From DATBLQ01 sp036555325 (lineage in GTDB: Bacteria > Pseudomonadota > Alphaproteobacteria > Rhizobiales > Aestuariivirgaceae): a stretch of 51,689 bases of DNA. Below are positions 33,401-40,850 of this stretch, piece by piece. Every line of letters starts with the position of its first letter. Position 1 is the first letter of the stretch. Position numbers and translations under genes: made by a program. The notes beneath the pieces are model-generated. The model did no database searches, was not told the DNA's origin, and saw only the letters and a list, made by a program, of their open reading frames with translations. The stretch lies in the NCBI GenBank assembly GCA_036555325.1, contig DATBLQ010000017.1, positions 1 to 51,689 on the forward strand, given 5' to 3'.

Positions 33401-34849
33401 TTGTCCACCGATTGGCCATTTGACCGCGAGACCGGCGAACTGCTCAACGAGCCGCCGCGCAATATTGCGGAATATACCGTCTTCGAGCTCTCCTCCGCCC
33501 TGAAGCGAACCCTTGAGGATGCCTATGGCTATGTCCGCGTGCGCGGAGAAATCAGCCGCGTCAACACTCATGGGTCCGGTCATTGCTACCTTGACCTCAA
33601 GGATGACAGGGCCGTCATTTCCGCTGTTATCTGGAGAAGCACGTTCAACCGGCTGCGCATCAAGCCTCAAGCCGGACTGGAAGTGGTCGTGACGGGCAAG
33701 GTCACGACTTTTCCCACCCAGTCGAAGTACCAGATCCTCGTCGACCGGTTGGAACCCGCCGGCATCGGCGCCCTCATGGCGTTGCTCGAGGATCGCAAAC
33801 GCAAGCTCGCCGCTGAAGGCCTGTTCGATCAGGATCGCAAGAAGCCGTTGCCTTTCCTTCCGCGCGTCATCGGCGTTGTCACCTCGCCCACCGGCGCCGT
33901 CATCCGCGATATACTTCACCGGCTGAAAGCCCGTTTTCCGCGTCACGTGCTGGTATGGCCGGTCCGTGTCCAGGGCGAGCAATGCGCCATTGAAGTGGCG
34001 GCTGGAATTGCAGGCCTCAATGCGCTTCCCCAAGACGGACCAATTCCGCGTCCCGACCTCATCATCGTCGCCAGGGGTGGCGGAAGCATTGAGGATCTGT
34101 GGGGGTTCAACGACGAAACCGTCGTTCGCGCCGCCGCTGCCAGCGCCATTCCCTTGATCTCGGCTGTCGGCCATGAAACCGACTGGACCCTTTTGGACTA
34201 CGTGGCCGATGAGCGCGCTCCCACACCCACCGCCGCCGCCGAACGCGCGGTTCCCGTTCGCGCCGACTTGCTTGCCGAGGTGGCCGATCTTGGCGCGCGC
34301 GTCGCACGTTGCTCTCAGAAACTCATGGATGAGCGCTTCAGACGGCTCAAATCGGCTGCTCGCGCCCTGCCTCGTCCGGAGGAGGTCATAAGCCACGCCC
34401 GCCAGCGCTATGATACGGCTGGCGGCAGGCTTGATTTCGCCCTCAAGGCCAACACGAAACATCTCAGCTTCGCCTACCATCGCCTTGCCGCCAGGCTCTC
34501 GTTGCGCGGAGTGAAACAGGATATTGCCCGCCAAGCCGAGCTTCTTCGCCGACAGCAGCGCCAGATGCGCCGCGTGTTGGCAGCCCAGCTTGTTGCCAAG
34601 CTCAAGTCCATCAATGCTGCCGCGAAGCTTTTGAGTTCCCTGTCTCATCGCTCCGTCTTAAGACGCGGCTTTGCCTTGGTGACCGCGGAAAAAAGCCTCA
34701 TCGGCGGCGTTGCCGCCGCAAGGCCGGGCATGCGCGTTGCCATTGAGTTTCACGACGGCGATGTCGGCGCCCGTATCGACAAGCCCGATGCGCAGGCAAG
34801 GCCAGCCTCCCCGAAGAAACCGTCCGGCGCTCAAGGGTCCCTGTTGTGA
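33401..34849 (+). CDS. xseA: Exodeoxyribonuclease VII large subunit
   Basis: A 482-residue XseA, the catalytic subunit of the single-strand-specific nuclease. An N-terminal OB fold (about 20-125, YTVFELSSALKRTLEDAYGY, VRGEISRV) is followed by the nuclease domain with VARGGGSIEDLWGFND and GHETDWTLLDYVADERAPTP, then a coiled coil (about 300-440). The start is TTG at 33401; no in-frame ATG precedes it. It pairs with XseB, encoded elsewhere. The order purD-xseA, divergent, followed by DUF2093 is usual in Rhizobiales. Confidence 0.93.
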   Translation: MSTDWPFDRETGELLNEPPRNIAEYTVFELSSALKRTLEDAYGYVRVRGEISRVNTHGSGHCYLDLKDDRAVISAVIWRSTFNRLRIKPQAGLEVVVTGKVTTFPTQSKYQILVDRLEPAGIGALMALLEDRKRKLAAEGLFDQDRKKPLPFLPRVIGVVTSPTGAVIRDILHRLKARFPRHVLVWPVRVQGEQCAIEVAAGIAGLNALPQDGPIPRPDLIIVARGGGSIEDLWGFNDETVVRAAAASAIPLISAVGHETDWTLLDYVADERAPTPTAAAERAVPVRADLLAEVADLGARVARCSQKLMDERFRRLKSAARALPRPEEVISHARQRYDTAGGRLDFALKANTKHLSFAYHRLAARLSLRGVKQDIARQAELLRRQQRQMRRVLAAQLVAKLKSINAAAKLLSSLSHRSVLRRGFALVTAEKSLIGGVAAARPGMRVAIEFHDGDVGARIDKPDAQARPASPKKPSGAQGSLL

Positions 34850-34886
34850 GTGGAAATCGATCGCCGGAGCGTCTATGTAGTCTCCC

Positions 34887-35108
34887 ATGAATCGCTTCGA
34901 ACCGAACTTCACCGCCGGCCAGGAGGCCAGGCTTCGCTATCTCGACGGTGATTATCAGATCGTCGTGCAGGGCGATTATGTGCGCTGTGCCGTATCAGGT
35001 CAGGCGATCCGGCTCGATGAGCTGAAATATTGGAGCGTGACAAGGCAGGAGGCCTACGCCTCCGCCGAGCTTGCGCTCAAACGGCATTTGGAAGTCACTG
35101 GGCGATAG
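34887..35108 (+). CDS. DUF2093-family protein
   Basis: A 73-residue soluble protein: MNRFEPNFTAGQEARLRYLD at the start, then GDYVRCAVSGQAIRLDELKY and WSVTRQEAY. This matches the alphaproteobacterial family DUF2093, which has no known function. A single Cys35 lies in a CAVSG segment. It is 37 bases downstream of xseA on the same strand and may be co-transcribed with it. Full length for the family. Confidence 0.88.
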   Translation: MNRFEPNFTAGQEARLRYLDGDYQIVVQGDYVRCAVSGQAIRLDELKYWSVTRQEAYASAELALKRHLEVTGR

Positions 35109-35120
35109 GCCTCAACTTGC

Positions 35121-35375
35121 CTACATCAAGCTCGGCAAGAGCGTGAAATCCGGATCCGGATTTATGAGGATGGCAAGGTTGCCGATCAGCAGAATGACTT
35201 GAATGGCAATCGAGGTTTCCCGCCGGATTGCCCAGATTCCTCGTGCCCTGCGCCAGTTCCACAGAAGCATCATCATGGTGTTGAACATCAGAAGCTGGAC
35301 CATGACCGGCGGACTGCCGATGGTGAGAACCTTATAGGCCTCGTTCCATATCGCAGGATCTGTCAGATTGAGCAT
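35121..35375 (-). CDS. Small membrane protein, unknown function
   Basis: An 84-residue protein with two probable transmembrane helices: PPVMVQLLMFNTMMMLLWNW and, after a basic loop (RRARGIWAIRR), IAIQVILLIGNLAILI. A strong GGGAGGA ribosome site precedes the ATG at 35375. The basic loop predicts a cytoplasmic hairpin by the positive-inside rule. I do not recognise the family. It is convergent with DUF2093 and divergent from the DAHP synthase gene, with 233 bases of non-coding DNA before the latter. Confidence 0.7.
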   Translation of the reverse strand: MLNLTDPAIWNEAYKVLTIGSPPVMVQLLMFNTMMMLLWNWRRARGIWAIRRETSIAIQVILLIGNLAILINPDPDFTLLPSLM

Positions 35376-35608
35376 CTAATCCTCCCGCCGGGCGGCGCGG
35401 CGGTACAGTGGAGATATTCAACAGTGGCGATATAAGTTTACCGCCGGGTTAACGCCTCCGTGTTCGAGACCCTTAACCGGAAGAGAGTGGGCTGGAGCCT
35501 TCGAAAGGGCGAACCATCCGCCAGAGCCGAAAACTGGCCACGGACGGGGCCCCGGTGTATAAGCCGAGGCCATCCAGGCGGCGAAATCGACGCGGAGAGC
35601 GGATATAG

Positions 35609-37021
35609 ATGACATCGTGGACACCCCAAAGCTGGCGCAGCCGCCCTGTTCGGCAGCTTCCCGACTACCCCGACGCCGCCAAACTGGCGCAGGTTGAACA
35701 ACGTCTGCAGGGTTTCCCGCCGCTTGTCTTTGCCGGTGAGGCGAGGAAGCTGAAGCGCAAGCTGGCGCGCGTCGCCGAGGGCAGGGCCTTCCTGCTGCAG
35801 GGAGGCGATTGTGCGGAGAGCTTTGCCGAGCATTCCGCCGACAATATCCGAGATTTCTTCCGCGTATTTCTGCAGATGGCGGTGGTCTTGACGTTCGCCG
35901 GCGGCCAGCCGGTGGTCAAGGTCGGCCGCATCGCCGGCCAATTTGCCAAGCCGCGATCTTCGGCCACCGAGAAAGTAAAGGGCGAGGAGCTTCCGAGCTA
36001 CCGTGGCGACATCGTCAACGACATCGCCTTCACAGAAACTGCGCGCATCCCCGATCCCGAGCGGCAGATCATGGCCTATCGGCAGTCGGCCGCCACTCTC
36101 AACCTTTTGCGCGCCTTCGCCGGTGGCGGCTATGCCAATCTCGAACATGTGCATCGATGGACGCTGGGCTTTCTTGGCGACTCGCCCGCCCATGCGAAAT
36201 ATCAAGCTCTTGCCGACCGCATCACCGAGGCCTTGGGCTTCATGCGCGCCTGCGGCATCAATTCCGATACCGCTCCGCAGCTCAAGTCCACCGACTTCTT
36301 CACCAGCCACGAGGCGCTGCTCTTAGGCTTCGAGCAGGCGATGACCCGCATCGATTCGACCAGTGGCGACTGGTATGCAACGTCCGGCCACTTGCTCTGG
36401 GTCGGCGACAGGACGCGCCAACCCGATGGCGCGCATGTCGAGTTCTGCCGCGGCATCAGGAATCCCATCGGCATCAAGTGCGGCCTCTCGCTCACCCCCG
36501 ATGAGCTCTTGCGGCTGATCGACATTCTCAATCCTTCCAATGAAGCCGGAAGGCTGACCCTCATCACCCGTTTCGGCCACGATAAGGTGGAACACCATCT
36601 TCCCCCTCTCGTTCATGCGGTGAAGCGTGAAGGCCGCCAGGTGGTGTGGTCCTGCGATCCCATGCATGGCAACACGATCATGGCCTCCAACGGTTACAAG
36701 ACCCGGTCCTTCGATCAGATCATGGGCGAAGTGCGCCGCTTCATGGATATCCATCAGGCGGAAGGCACCCATGCGGGCGGCATCCATGTGGAGATGACGG
36801 GCAAAAACGTAACCGAGTGCACCGGCGGGTTGAAGGCCGTGACCGAAGCCGATCTCGAGAGCCGCTATCACACCCATTGCGATCCTCGCCTGAACGCCGC
36901 CCAATCGCTCGAGCTTGCCTTCCTCGTGGCACAGGAGATGAAAGAAGAGCAGTCGCTGCGTCCGAAGAAGCAAGTGACCTACGAGGACGAAGAGGAATTG
37001 GGCATGGAGGCGGCGGAATAG
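35609..37021 (+). CDS. Class II 3-deoxy-7-phosphoheptulonate synthase
   Basis: A 470-residue class II (plant-type) DAHP synthase, the first shikimate-pathway enzyme, joining phosphoenolpyruvate and erythrose 4-phosphate. Blocks seen: LQGGDCAESFAEH with metal-ligand Cys68, GRIAGQFAKPRS, and WSCDPMHGNTI plus the HVEMTG segment later. The ATG at 35609 gives the standard length. Such enzymes are common in alphaproteobacteria, where they are often named aroF or aroG. No other aromatic gene is nearby, and no leader peptide or attenuator was found upstream. Confidence 0.93.
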   Translation: MTSWTPQSWRSRPVRQLPDYPDAAKLAQVEQRLQGFPPLVFAGEARKLKRKLARVAEGRAFLLQGGDCAESFAEHSADNIRDFFRVFLQMAVVLTFAGGQPVVKVGRIAGQFAKPRSSATEKVKGEELPSYRGDIVNDIAFTETARIPDPERQIMAYRQSAATLNLLRAFAGGGYANLEHVHRWTLGFLGDSPAHAKYQALADRITEALGFMRACGINSDTAPQLKSTDFFTSHEALLLGFEQAMTRIDSTSGDWYATSGHLLWVGDRTRQPDGAHVEFCRGIRNPIGIKCGLSLTPDELLRLIDILNPSNEAGRLTLITRFGHDKVEHHLPPLVHAVKREGRQVVWSCDPMHGNTIMASNGYKTRSFDQIMGEVRRFMDIHQAEGTHAGGIHVEMTGKNVTECTGGLKAVTEADLESRYHTHCDPRLNAAQSLELAFLVAQEMKEEQSLRPKKQVTYEDEEELGMEAAE

Positions 37022-37123
37022 GCCGTTCCTGCACCAGATAAACCATCGTAATCGATTTAGCTCCAAACCTGCCTCTCAAACTGGTTAACTGCGACGACTG
37101 CAGCCTGGCCCTGGAGCATCCCC

Positions 37124-37384
37124 ATGGTTGAGAAACGTGGTTACCCGCGCTATCCGGTTCTGAGGGGCGCAAAGGTGGAATGCGCGCGCGGTGTCTACTA
37201 CTCTTGCGAGGTGAAGGACCTTAGCGAACGAGGGGCTCGCCTTCGTCTCTCCACGAGGCGAAAATTGCCCAAGGCCGTCAACATCGAAATCGAGACGCTT
37301 AATTCGCAGCACTCGGGACAAGTGCGATGGCAGGATGGGCAGGAGGTCGGCGTGGAGTTTGTAGAGTCCACCCTGGTTCAGTAA
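37124..37384 (+). CDS. PilZ-domain protein
   Basis: An 86-residue single PilZ domain. The c-di-GMP-binding elements are present: RGYPR at 5-9 (RxxxR) and DLSERG at 32-37 (D/NxSxxG), so it should bind the second messenger. Short stand-alone PilZ proteins often tune motility or surface attachment in rhizobia. It starts 103 bases after the DAHP synthase stop and is probably independent. No diguanylate cyclase or phosphodiesterase gene is in the window. Confidence 0.87.
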   Translation: MVEKRGYPRYPVLRGAKVECARGVYYSCEVKDLSERGARLRLSTRRKLPKAVNIEIETLNSQHSGQVRWQDGQEVGVEFVESTLVQ

Positions 37385-37442
37385 CTCGCCTCATTACTCC
37401 GTAGAGAGTCGGGTGAGGTGGACCGACGCTTTCATTGAATCC

Positions 37443-37530
37443 GTCATGGCCGGACTTGATCCGGCCATCTCTTTACTCAGGGGTGCAACAGATGCCCGGA
37501 TCACGGGCTCACGCCCCGTCCGGGCATGAC
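37443..37530. repeat. Two-arm palindromic repeat, copy 2
   Basis: Arm 1 (37443-37470) runs GTCATGGCCGGA to TCCGGCCATCT; arm 2 (37490-37530) runs AGATGCCCGGA to TCCGGGCATGAC, with a 19-base spacer. Arm 2 is nearly the reverse complement of the single arm at 42560. The copy sits between the PilZ and EamA genes, in the tail-to-tail gap. Confidence 0.78.
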
Positions 37531-37546
37531 GTGAAGTGGGCCGACC

Positions 37547-38434
37547 CTAGGACGGCATCGTCGCCTTCCTCGCGCGCCCGCTGTTCAGCATGTTCCCGGC
37601 GAGGATCAGCGCAGCACCGATGAAGAGGAATACCGTCAGCGGTTCGCCGTAGAGCGCATACCCCATGAGCGCGGTCAGCGGCACGCGCACGAAATCCATG
37701 GGCGCCACCACCGTGGCATCGACCGCCGCCGTTGCCTGCGTCAGACAATAATGTCCGGCCGATCCGGCGATGCCGAGCACCGCGACGAACGGATAGAGCC
37801 CTTGCGAGGGCCAGACCCAGGCGAACCGGTCGCCGACGATAAAGCCCAGTGCGAGCATGACGAGCAGGGCCAGCACCGCCTGCGTCCAGTACATATGCGC
37901 AAGAATGGTCAGAACCCCCTCGCTGCCCGTCAGCTTCTTCACCAGTATCTGCGACAGGCTGAAGCCGAATGCAGCGCAAAGCGCCGCAACGGCGCCGATA
38001 TGGACAGTCGCGATGCCAGGTCTGAGGATAATGAGCACGCCGAGGAACCCCGATCCGATTGCCACAAGCCGCCGCGGTGTTAGTCTCTCACCCAGAAGCA
38101 CTGCCGCAAGTATGGCGACCCAGATCGGCATGGTGAATTCGATCGACACGACTTGGGCGAGCGGAATGAGCGTTACCGCCACAAACCAGGAGAATTGCCC
38201 CGCGAAATGCGCAACATTGCGCACCAAGTGCAAGCCCGCGGCTCGTGTGACGAACACCTTCCCTCCCGACCGCAGAATGATGGGCGTGATCGCCAGCGCC
38301 GCCATGAAGCTTCGCAACGCCATCATCTCCGGGACCGGCAGCTCGCGCGACAGTTCCCGCGCCGCCAGTGTCATGCTGAGCGTGCACACGATCCACAAGC
38401 TCATCCAGAAAGCGGCTCTGCCGAAGCTCGACAT
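37547..38434 (-). CDS. EamA/DMT-family transporter
   Basis: A 295-residue inner-membrane protein with ten predicted helices and the two-fold EamA repeat (halves about 10-140 and 150-285). Typical features: an early LRSFMAALAI, FTMPIWVAILAAVLLGERLT at the end of the first half and the similar APMDFVRVPLTALMGYALYG in the second. It belongs to the drug/metabolite exporter superfamily; substrates range from amino acids to sugars and cannot be predicted. The ATG at 38434 is used; a TTG at 38455 is possible. The 276 bases between it and cysS hold no gene. Confidence 0.88.
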   Translation of the reverse strand: MSSFGRAAFWMSLWIVCTLSMTLAARELSRELPVPEMMALRSFMAALAITPIILRSGGKVFVTRAAGLHLVRNVAHFAGQFSWFVAVTLIPLAQVVSIEFTMPIWVAILAAVLLGERLTPRRLVAIGSGFLGVLIILRPGIATVHIGAVAALCAAFGFSLSQILVKKLTGSEGVLTILAHMYWTQAVLALLVMLALGFIVGDRFAWVWPSQGLYPFVAVLGIAGSAGHYCLTQATAAVDATVVAPMDFVRVPLTALMGYALYGEPLTVFLFIGAALILAGNMLNSGRARKATMPS

Positions 38435-38710
38435 GTCGATGCGGGCGCCCTTCAAGACAGGGCTCGACCCTAGCTTAAACGCGCAAAGTCGGGCAGCCCG
38501 TTAGCACCATGTTTGCCATGCGCGAGCCCTCGCACTTGACGGATTGGCACCGCTTCGCCATTGTGCGAAACACCATGAATCACGCCGCCGCTATGGCAGC
38601 CGCAAGCACTTGCAGCTGCATTATTATTGGCTAGCTCAACCAAGCGCTGGCAGGCGGCCGCTTTTCCTTGATGTGAACGAAGCGATCCCGAGCCGGCAGG
38701 CCAGGGATGA

Positions 38711-40036
38711 ATGACGTTAAGACTTTACAACACCCTGACACGATCGAAAGAGGTCTTCACGCCGGAAGATCCCTCACGCGTCCGCATGTATGTCTGCGGC
38801 CCGACGGTCTATGACTTCGCCCACATCGGCAATGCCCGGCCGGTGATCGTTTTCGACGTGCTGTTCCGTCTGCTGCGCCACCTGTATGGCGCGCCGCGTG
38901 TGACCTACGTTCGCAATGTCACCGACATCGACGACAAGATCAACGCGCGCGCTGCCGAGCTGAACATCCCCATCCGCGAATTGACCGAGACCACGTTGCG
39001 GCAGTTCGAGGAAGACATTAGCGCCCTCGGTGTGCTGCCGCCGACAGCCGAGCCGCGCGCCACCGACTCGATCCCGGAAATGATCGACATTATCAAAAGA
39101 CTGATCGACAGGAAGTGCGCCTATGTCGAACAAGCCCACGTGCTGTTCGATGTCACGAGCATGCAAGACTACGGCGTCCTCTCCGGACGCTCGCTCGACG
39201 AGATGATCGCCGGCGCCCGCGTCGAGGTAGCGCCCTACAAGAAGAATCCCATGGACTTCGTGCTGTGGAAGCCCTCTCCGCCCGAGCTCCCGGGCTGGGA
39301 CAGTCCGTGGGGCCGCGGCCGCCCCGGCTGGCATATCGAATGCTCGGCCATGAGTTGGAAATATTTGGGCGAAACCTTCGACATCCATGGCGGCGGCATC
39401 GATCTCGTCTTCCCCCATCACGAGAACGAACTGGCGCAGAGCCGCTGCGCCTTCGACACGCCGCGCATGGCGCGTGTGTGGATGCACAACGGCTTCCTGC
39501 AGGTCGAAGGAAAGAAAATGGCCAAGAGCGAGGGCAATTTCGTCACGATAAGGGAATTGCTCGCCGACTGGCCAGGCGAGGTGCTGCGCTTCAACATGCT
39601 TCGCACCCACTATCGCCAGCCGATGGATTGGACCCTTCGCGGCCTCGAAGAATCCCTAAAGACGCTCGAAGGATTCTTTCTCTTCGAGCGAAAGTCGGGC
39701 CCCTCAACGCCGAGACTGCATGCCTCGGTCGAAGAGCCGCTGCTCGACGATCTCAATACGCCGGAAGCGATCAACCGTCTGCACGAACTGGAAAAGGCAG
39801 GTCATGCCCCGGCACTTGTCGAAAGCCTGCGTGCGCTCGGCTTCGCCGGTGACCTGGCCGATCCTCGCAGGCGGCACATCGACGCCAACAGGGTTGAATC
39901 GTTTATTGCCGCACGCAACCGCGCCCGCGCCGCCAAGAACTGGAAGGAGAGCGACCGCATTCGCGATGAACTCGCTGAGATGGGCGTGGTGTTGAAGGAC
40001 AGCAAGGACGGAACAACCTGGGAGCTGAAGCGGTGA
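38711..40036 (+). CDS. cysS: Cysteinyl-tRNA synthetase
   Basis: A 441-residue class I synthetase. Zinc-ligand Cys29 lies in VCGPTVYD, the HIGH motif reads HIGN at 38-41, and the KMSKS loop reads KMAKS at 269-273. The catalytic block WHIECSAMSWK and the zinc/substrate histidines in FPHHENELAQS are present. Slightly short of the usual 460 residues but complete. AGGGATG precedes the ATG at 38711. Downstream is the DUF559 gene with its repeats, which looks inserted between cysS and cimA. Confidence 0.95.
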   Translation: MTLRLYNTLTRSKEVFTPEDPSRVRMYVCGPTVYDFAHIGNARPVIVFDVLFRLLRHLYGAPRVTYVRNVTDIDDKINARAAELNIPIRELTETTLRQFEEDISALGVLPPTAEPRATDSIPEMIDIIKRLIDRKCAYVEQAHVLFDVTSMQDYGVLSGRSLDEMIAGARVEVAPYKKNPMDFVLWKPSPPELPGWDSPWGRGRPGWHIECSAMSWKYLGETFDIHGGGIDLVFPHHENELAQSRCAFDTPRMARVWMHNGFLQVEGKKMAKSEGNFVTIRELLADWPGEVLRFNMLRTHYRQPMDWTLRGLEESLKTLEGFFLFERKSGPSTPRLHASVEEPLLDDLNTPEAINRLHELEKAGHAPALVESLRALGFAGDLADPRRRHIDANRVESFIAARNRARAAKNWKESDRIRDELAEMGVVLKDSKDGTTWELKR

Positions 40037-40076
40037 GAAAACGAAAGTACGATCACCCCTCTCCCCTTTGTTTTTG

Positions 40077-40137
40077 CAACCCTCCCCCTCGTGGGGAGGG
40101 TGCCATCGCGTCTGCGATGGCCGGGTGGGGTAAGGAC
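40077..40137. repeat. Double-hairpin GC-rich repeat, copy A
   Basis: Hairpin 1: CCCTCCCC paired with GGGGAGGG. Hairpin 2: GCCATCGC paired with GCGATGGC over a four-base loop, followed by CGGGTGGGG. It ends about six bases before the DUF559 start. Copies B and C follow that gene, copy D is at 42472. Confidence 0.75.
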
Positions 40138-40143
40138 CATCAG

Positions 40144-40509
40144 ATGCCGGTAACTCGGATCAAATCCCTCACCCGCAAACGCGCCCGAGAGCTCCGCAGA
40201 AACATGACTATGCCCGAGTGGCGCTTGTGGAGGCATCTGCGCAATCTGAAGCCTTTGGGGTTTCATTTTCGCCGCCAGGCTCCGATTGGGCCTTATATTG
40301 CCGACTTCGCGGAATTCGGCCGAAGGCTCGTCATTGAATTGGATGGGCCTTTGCACGGGAGCAATAGAACCAAGATCCGCGATGCACAGCGCGACGCTTA
40401 TTTGCGACAGAGTGGATTTCTGGTTCTGCGCATTCCGAACGGCGAGCTTGTTACGAACTCAATTGGCGTAATCGAATTCATACTCGATCAGATGAAACAT
40501 GATGACTGA
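40144..40509 (+). CDS. DUF559 Vsr-like endonuclease-domain protein
   Basis: A 121-residue protein of the DUF559 family, PD-(D/E)xK nuclease fold related to Vsr. The conserved MTMPEWRLWRHLRN helix, HFRRQAPIGPYIADF strand pair with Asp54, VIELDG with Glu65 and Asp67, and GFLVLRIPNG are all present, so the active site looks intact. The ATG at 40144 is preferred over an upstream GTG at 40033, which would translate the repeat. Copy A of a hairpin repeat ends just upstream and copy B starts at once after the stop. No methylase is adjacent, so it is unlikely to be a standard restriction or Vsr system. Function unknown. Confidence 0.85.
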   Translation: MPVTRIKSLTRKRARELRRNMTMPEWRLWRHLRNLKPLGFHFRRQAPIGPYIADFAEFGRRLVIELDGPLHGSNRTKIRDAQRDAYLRQSGFLVLRIPNGELVTNSIGVIEFILDQMKHDD

Positions 40510-40511
40510 AG

Positions 40512-40606
40512 CCCCACCCCCGACCCCTCCCCACAAGGGGGAGGGGAGCACGTGTCCTGAAATTTGTTCCCAACCCTCGTTTGCGATGGCCGGGTGGGAT
40601 GAGGCC
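40512..40606. repeat. Double-hairpin GC-rich repeat, copy B (partly decayed)
   Basis: Begins CCCCACCCCCGACCCC, with a hairpin CCCCTCCC/GGGGAGGGG at about 40524-40547, and ends with TGCGATGGCCGGGTGGG, which is shared with copy A. The middle is less conserved. It follows the DUF559 stop by two to three bases. Confidence 0.65.
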
Positions 40607-40630
40607 AATGTCTTGCACGGGAGTCTCTCC

Positions 40631-40692
40631 GCAACCCTCCCCCTCGTGGGAGAGGGCGGCAGCGCTAAGGCGCTGCCGGGTGAGGGGGTCCC
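40631..40692. repeat. Double-hairpin GC-rich repeat, copy C
   Basis: Same start as copy A (CAACCCTCCCCCTCGTGGG), then a different second hairpin, CGGCAGCGC paired with GCGCTGCCG, then GGTGAGGGGG. It ends about 20 bases before the 45-residue membrane protein gene. Confidence 0.7.
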
Positions 40693-40712
40693 ACCGTCGA
40701 GGAGCATCCGCA

Positions 40713-40850
40713 ATGCCTGAACCGCGCAAGAGAAGGTCCTGGCACGATAACCTCCCGTTTCCGCGCCACTGGCTGGCCTACGTCATCCTCAAGCTGGCGG
40801 TGATCGCGCTGGCGGTCTATTTGGTTCTGCGCTACAGGGGCAGGTTCTGA
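40713..40850 (+). CDS. 45-residue single-pass membrane protein, coupled to cimA
   Basis: A very short gene: basic N-terminus (MPEPRKRRSWHDNLPFPRHW), then one hydrophobic helix (AYVILKLAVIALAVYLVL) and a basic end RYRGRF. GGAG lies eight bases before the ATG. The stop TGA shares its A with the ATG of cimA (TGATG at 40848), so the genes must be translated together. The positive residues on both sides make the orientation hard to predict. It has no family I know. The helix could tether or regulate a partner, perhaps the adjacent citramalate synthase, which is speculation. Confidence 0.65.
   Translation: MPEPRKRRSWHDNLPFPRHWLAYVILKLAVIALAVYLVLRYRGRF

Noticed and set aside
40033..40143. GTG start at 40033 for the DUF559 gene
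   Set aside because: It would translate the hairpin repeat and overlap the cysS stop; similarity to the family begins after 40144.
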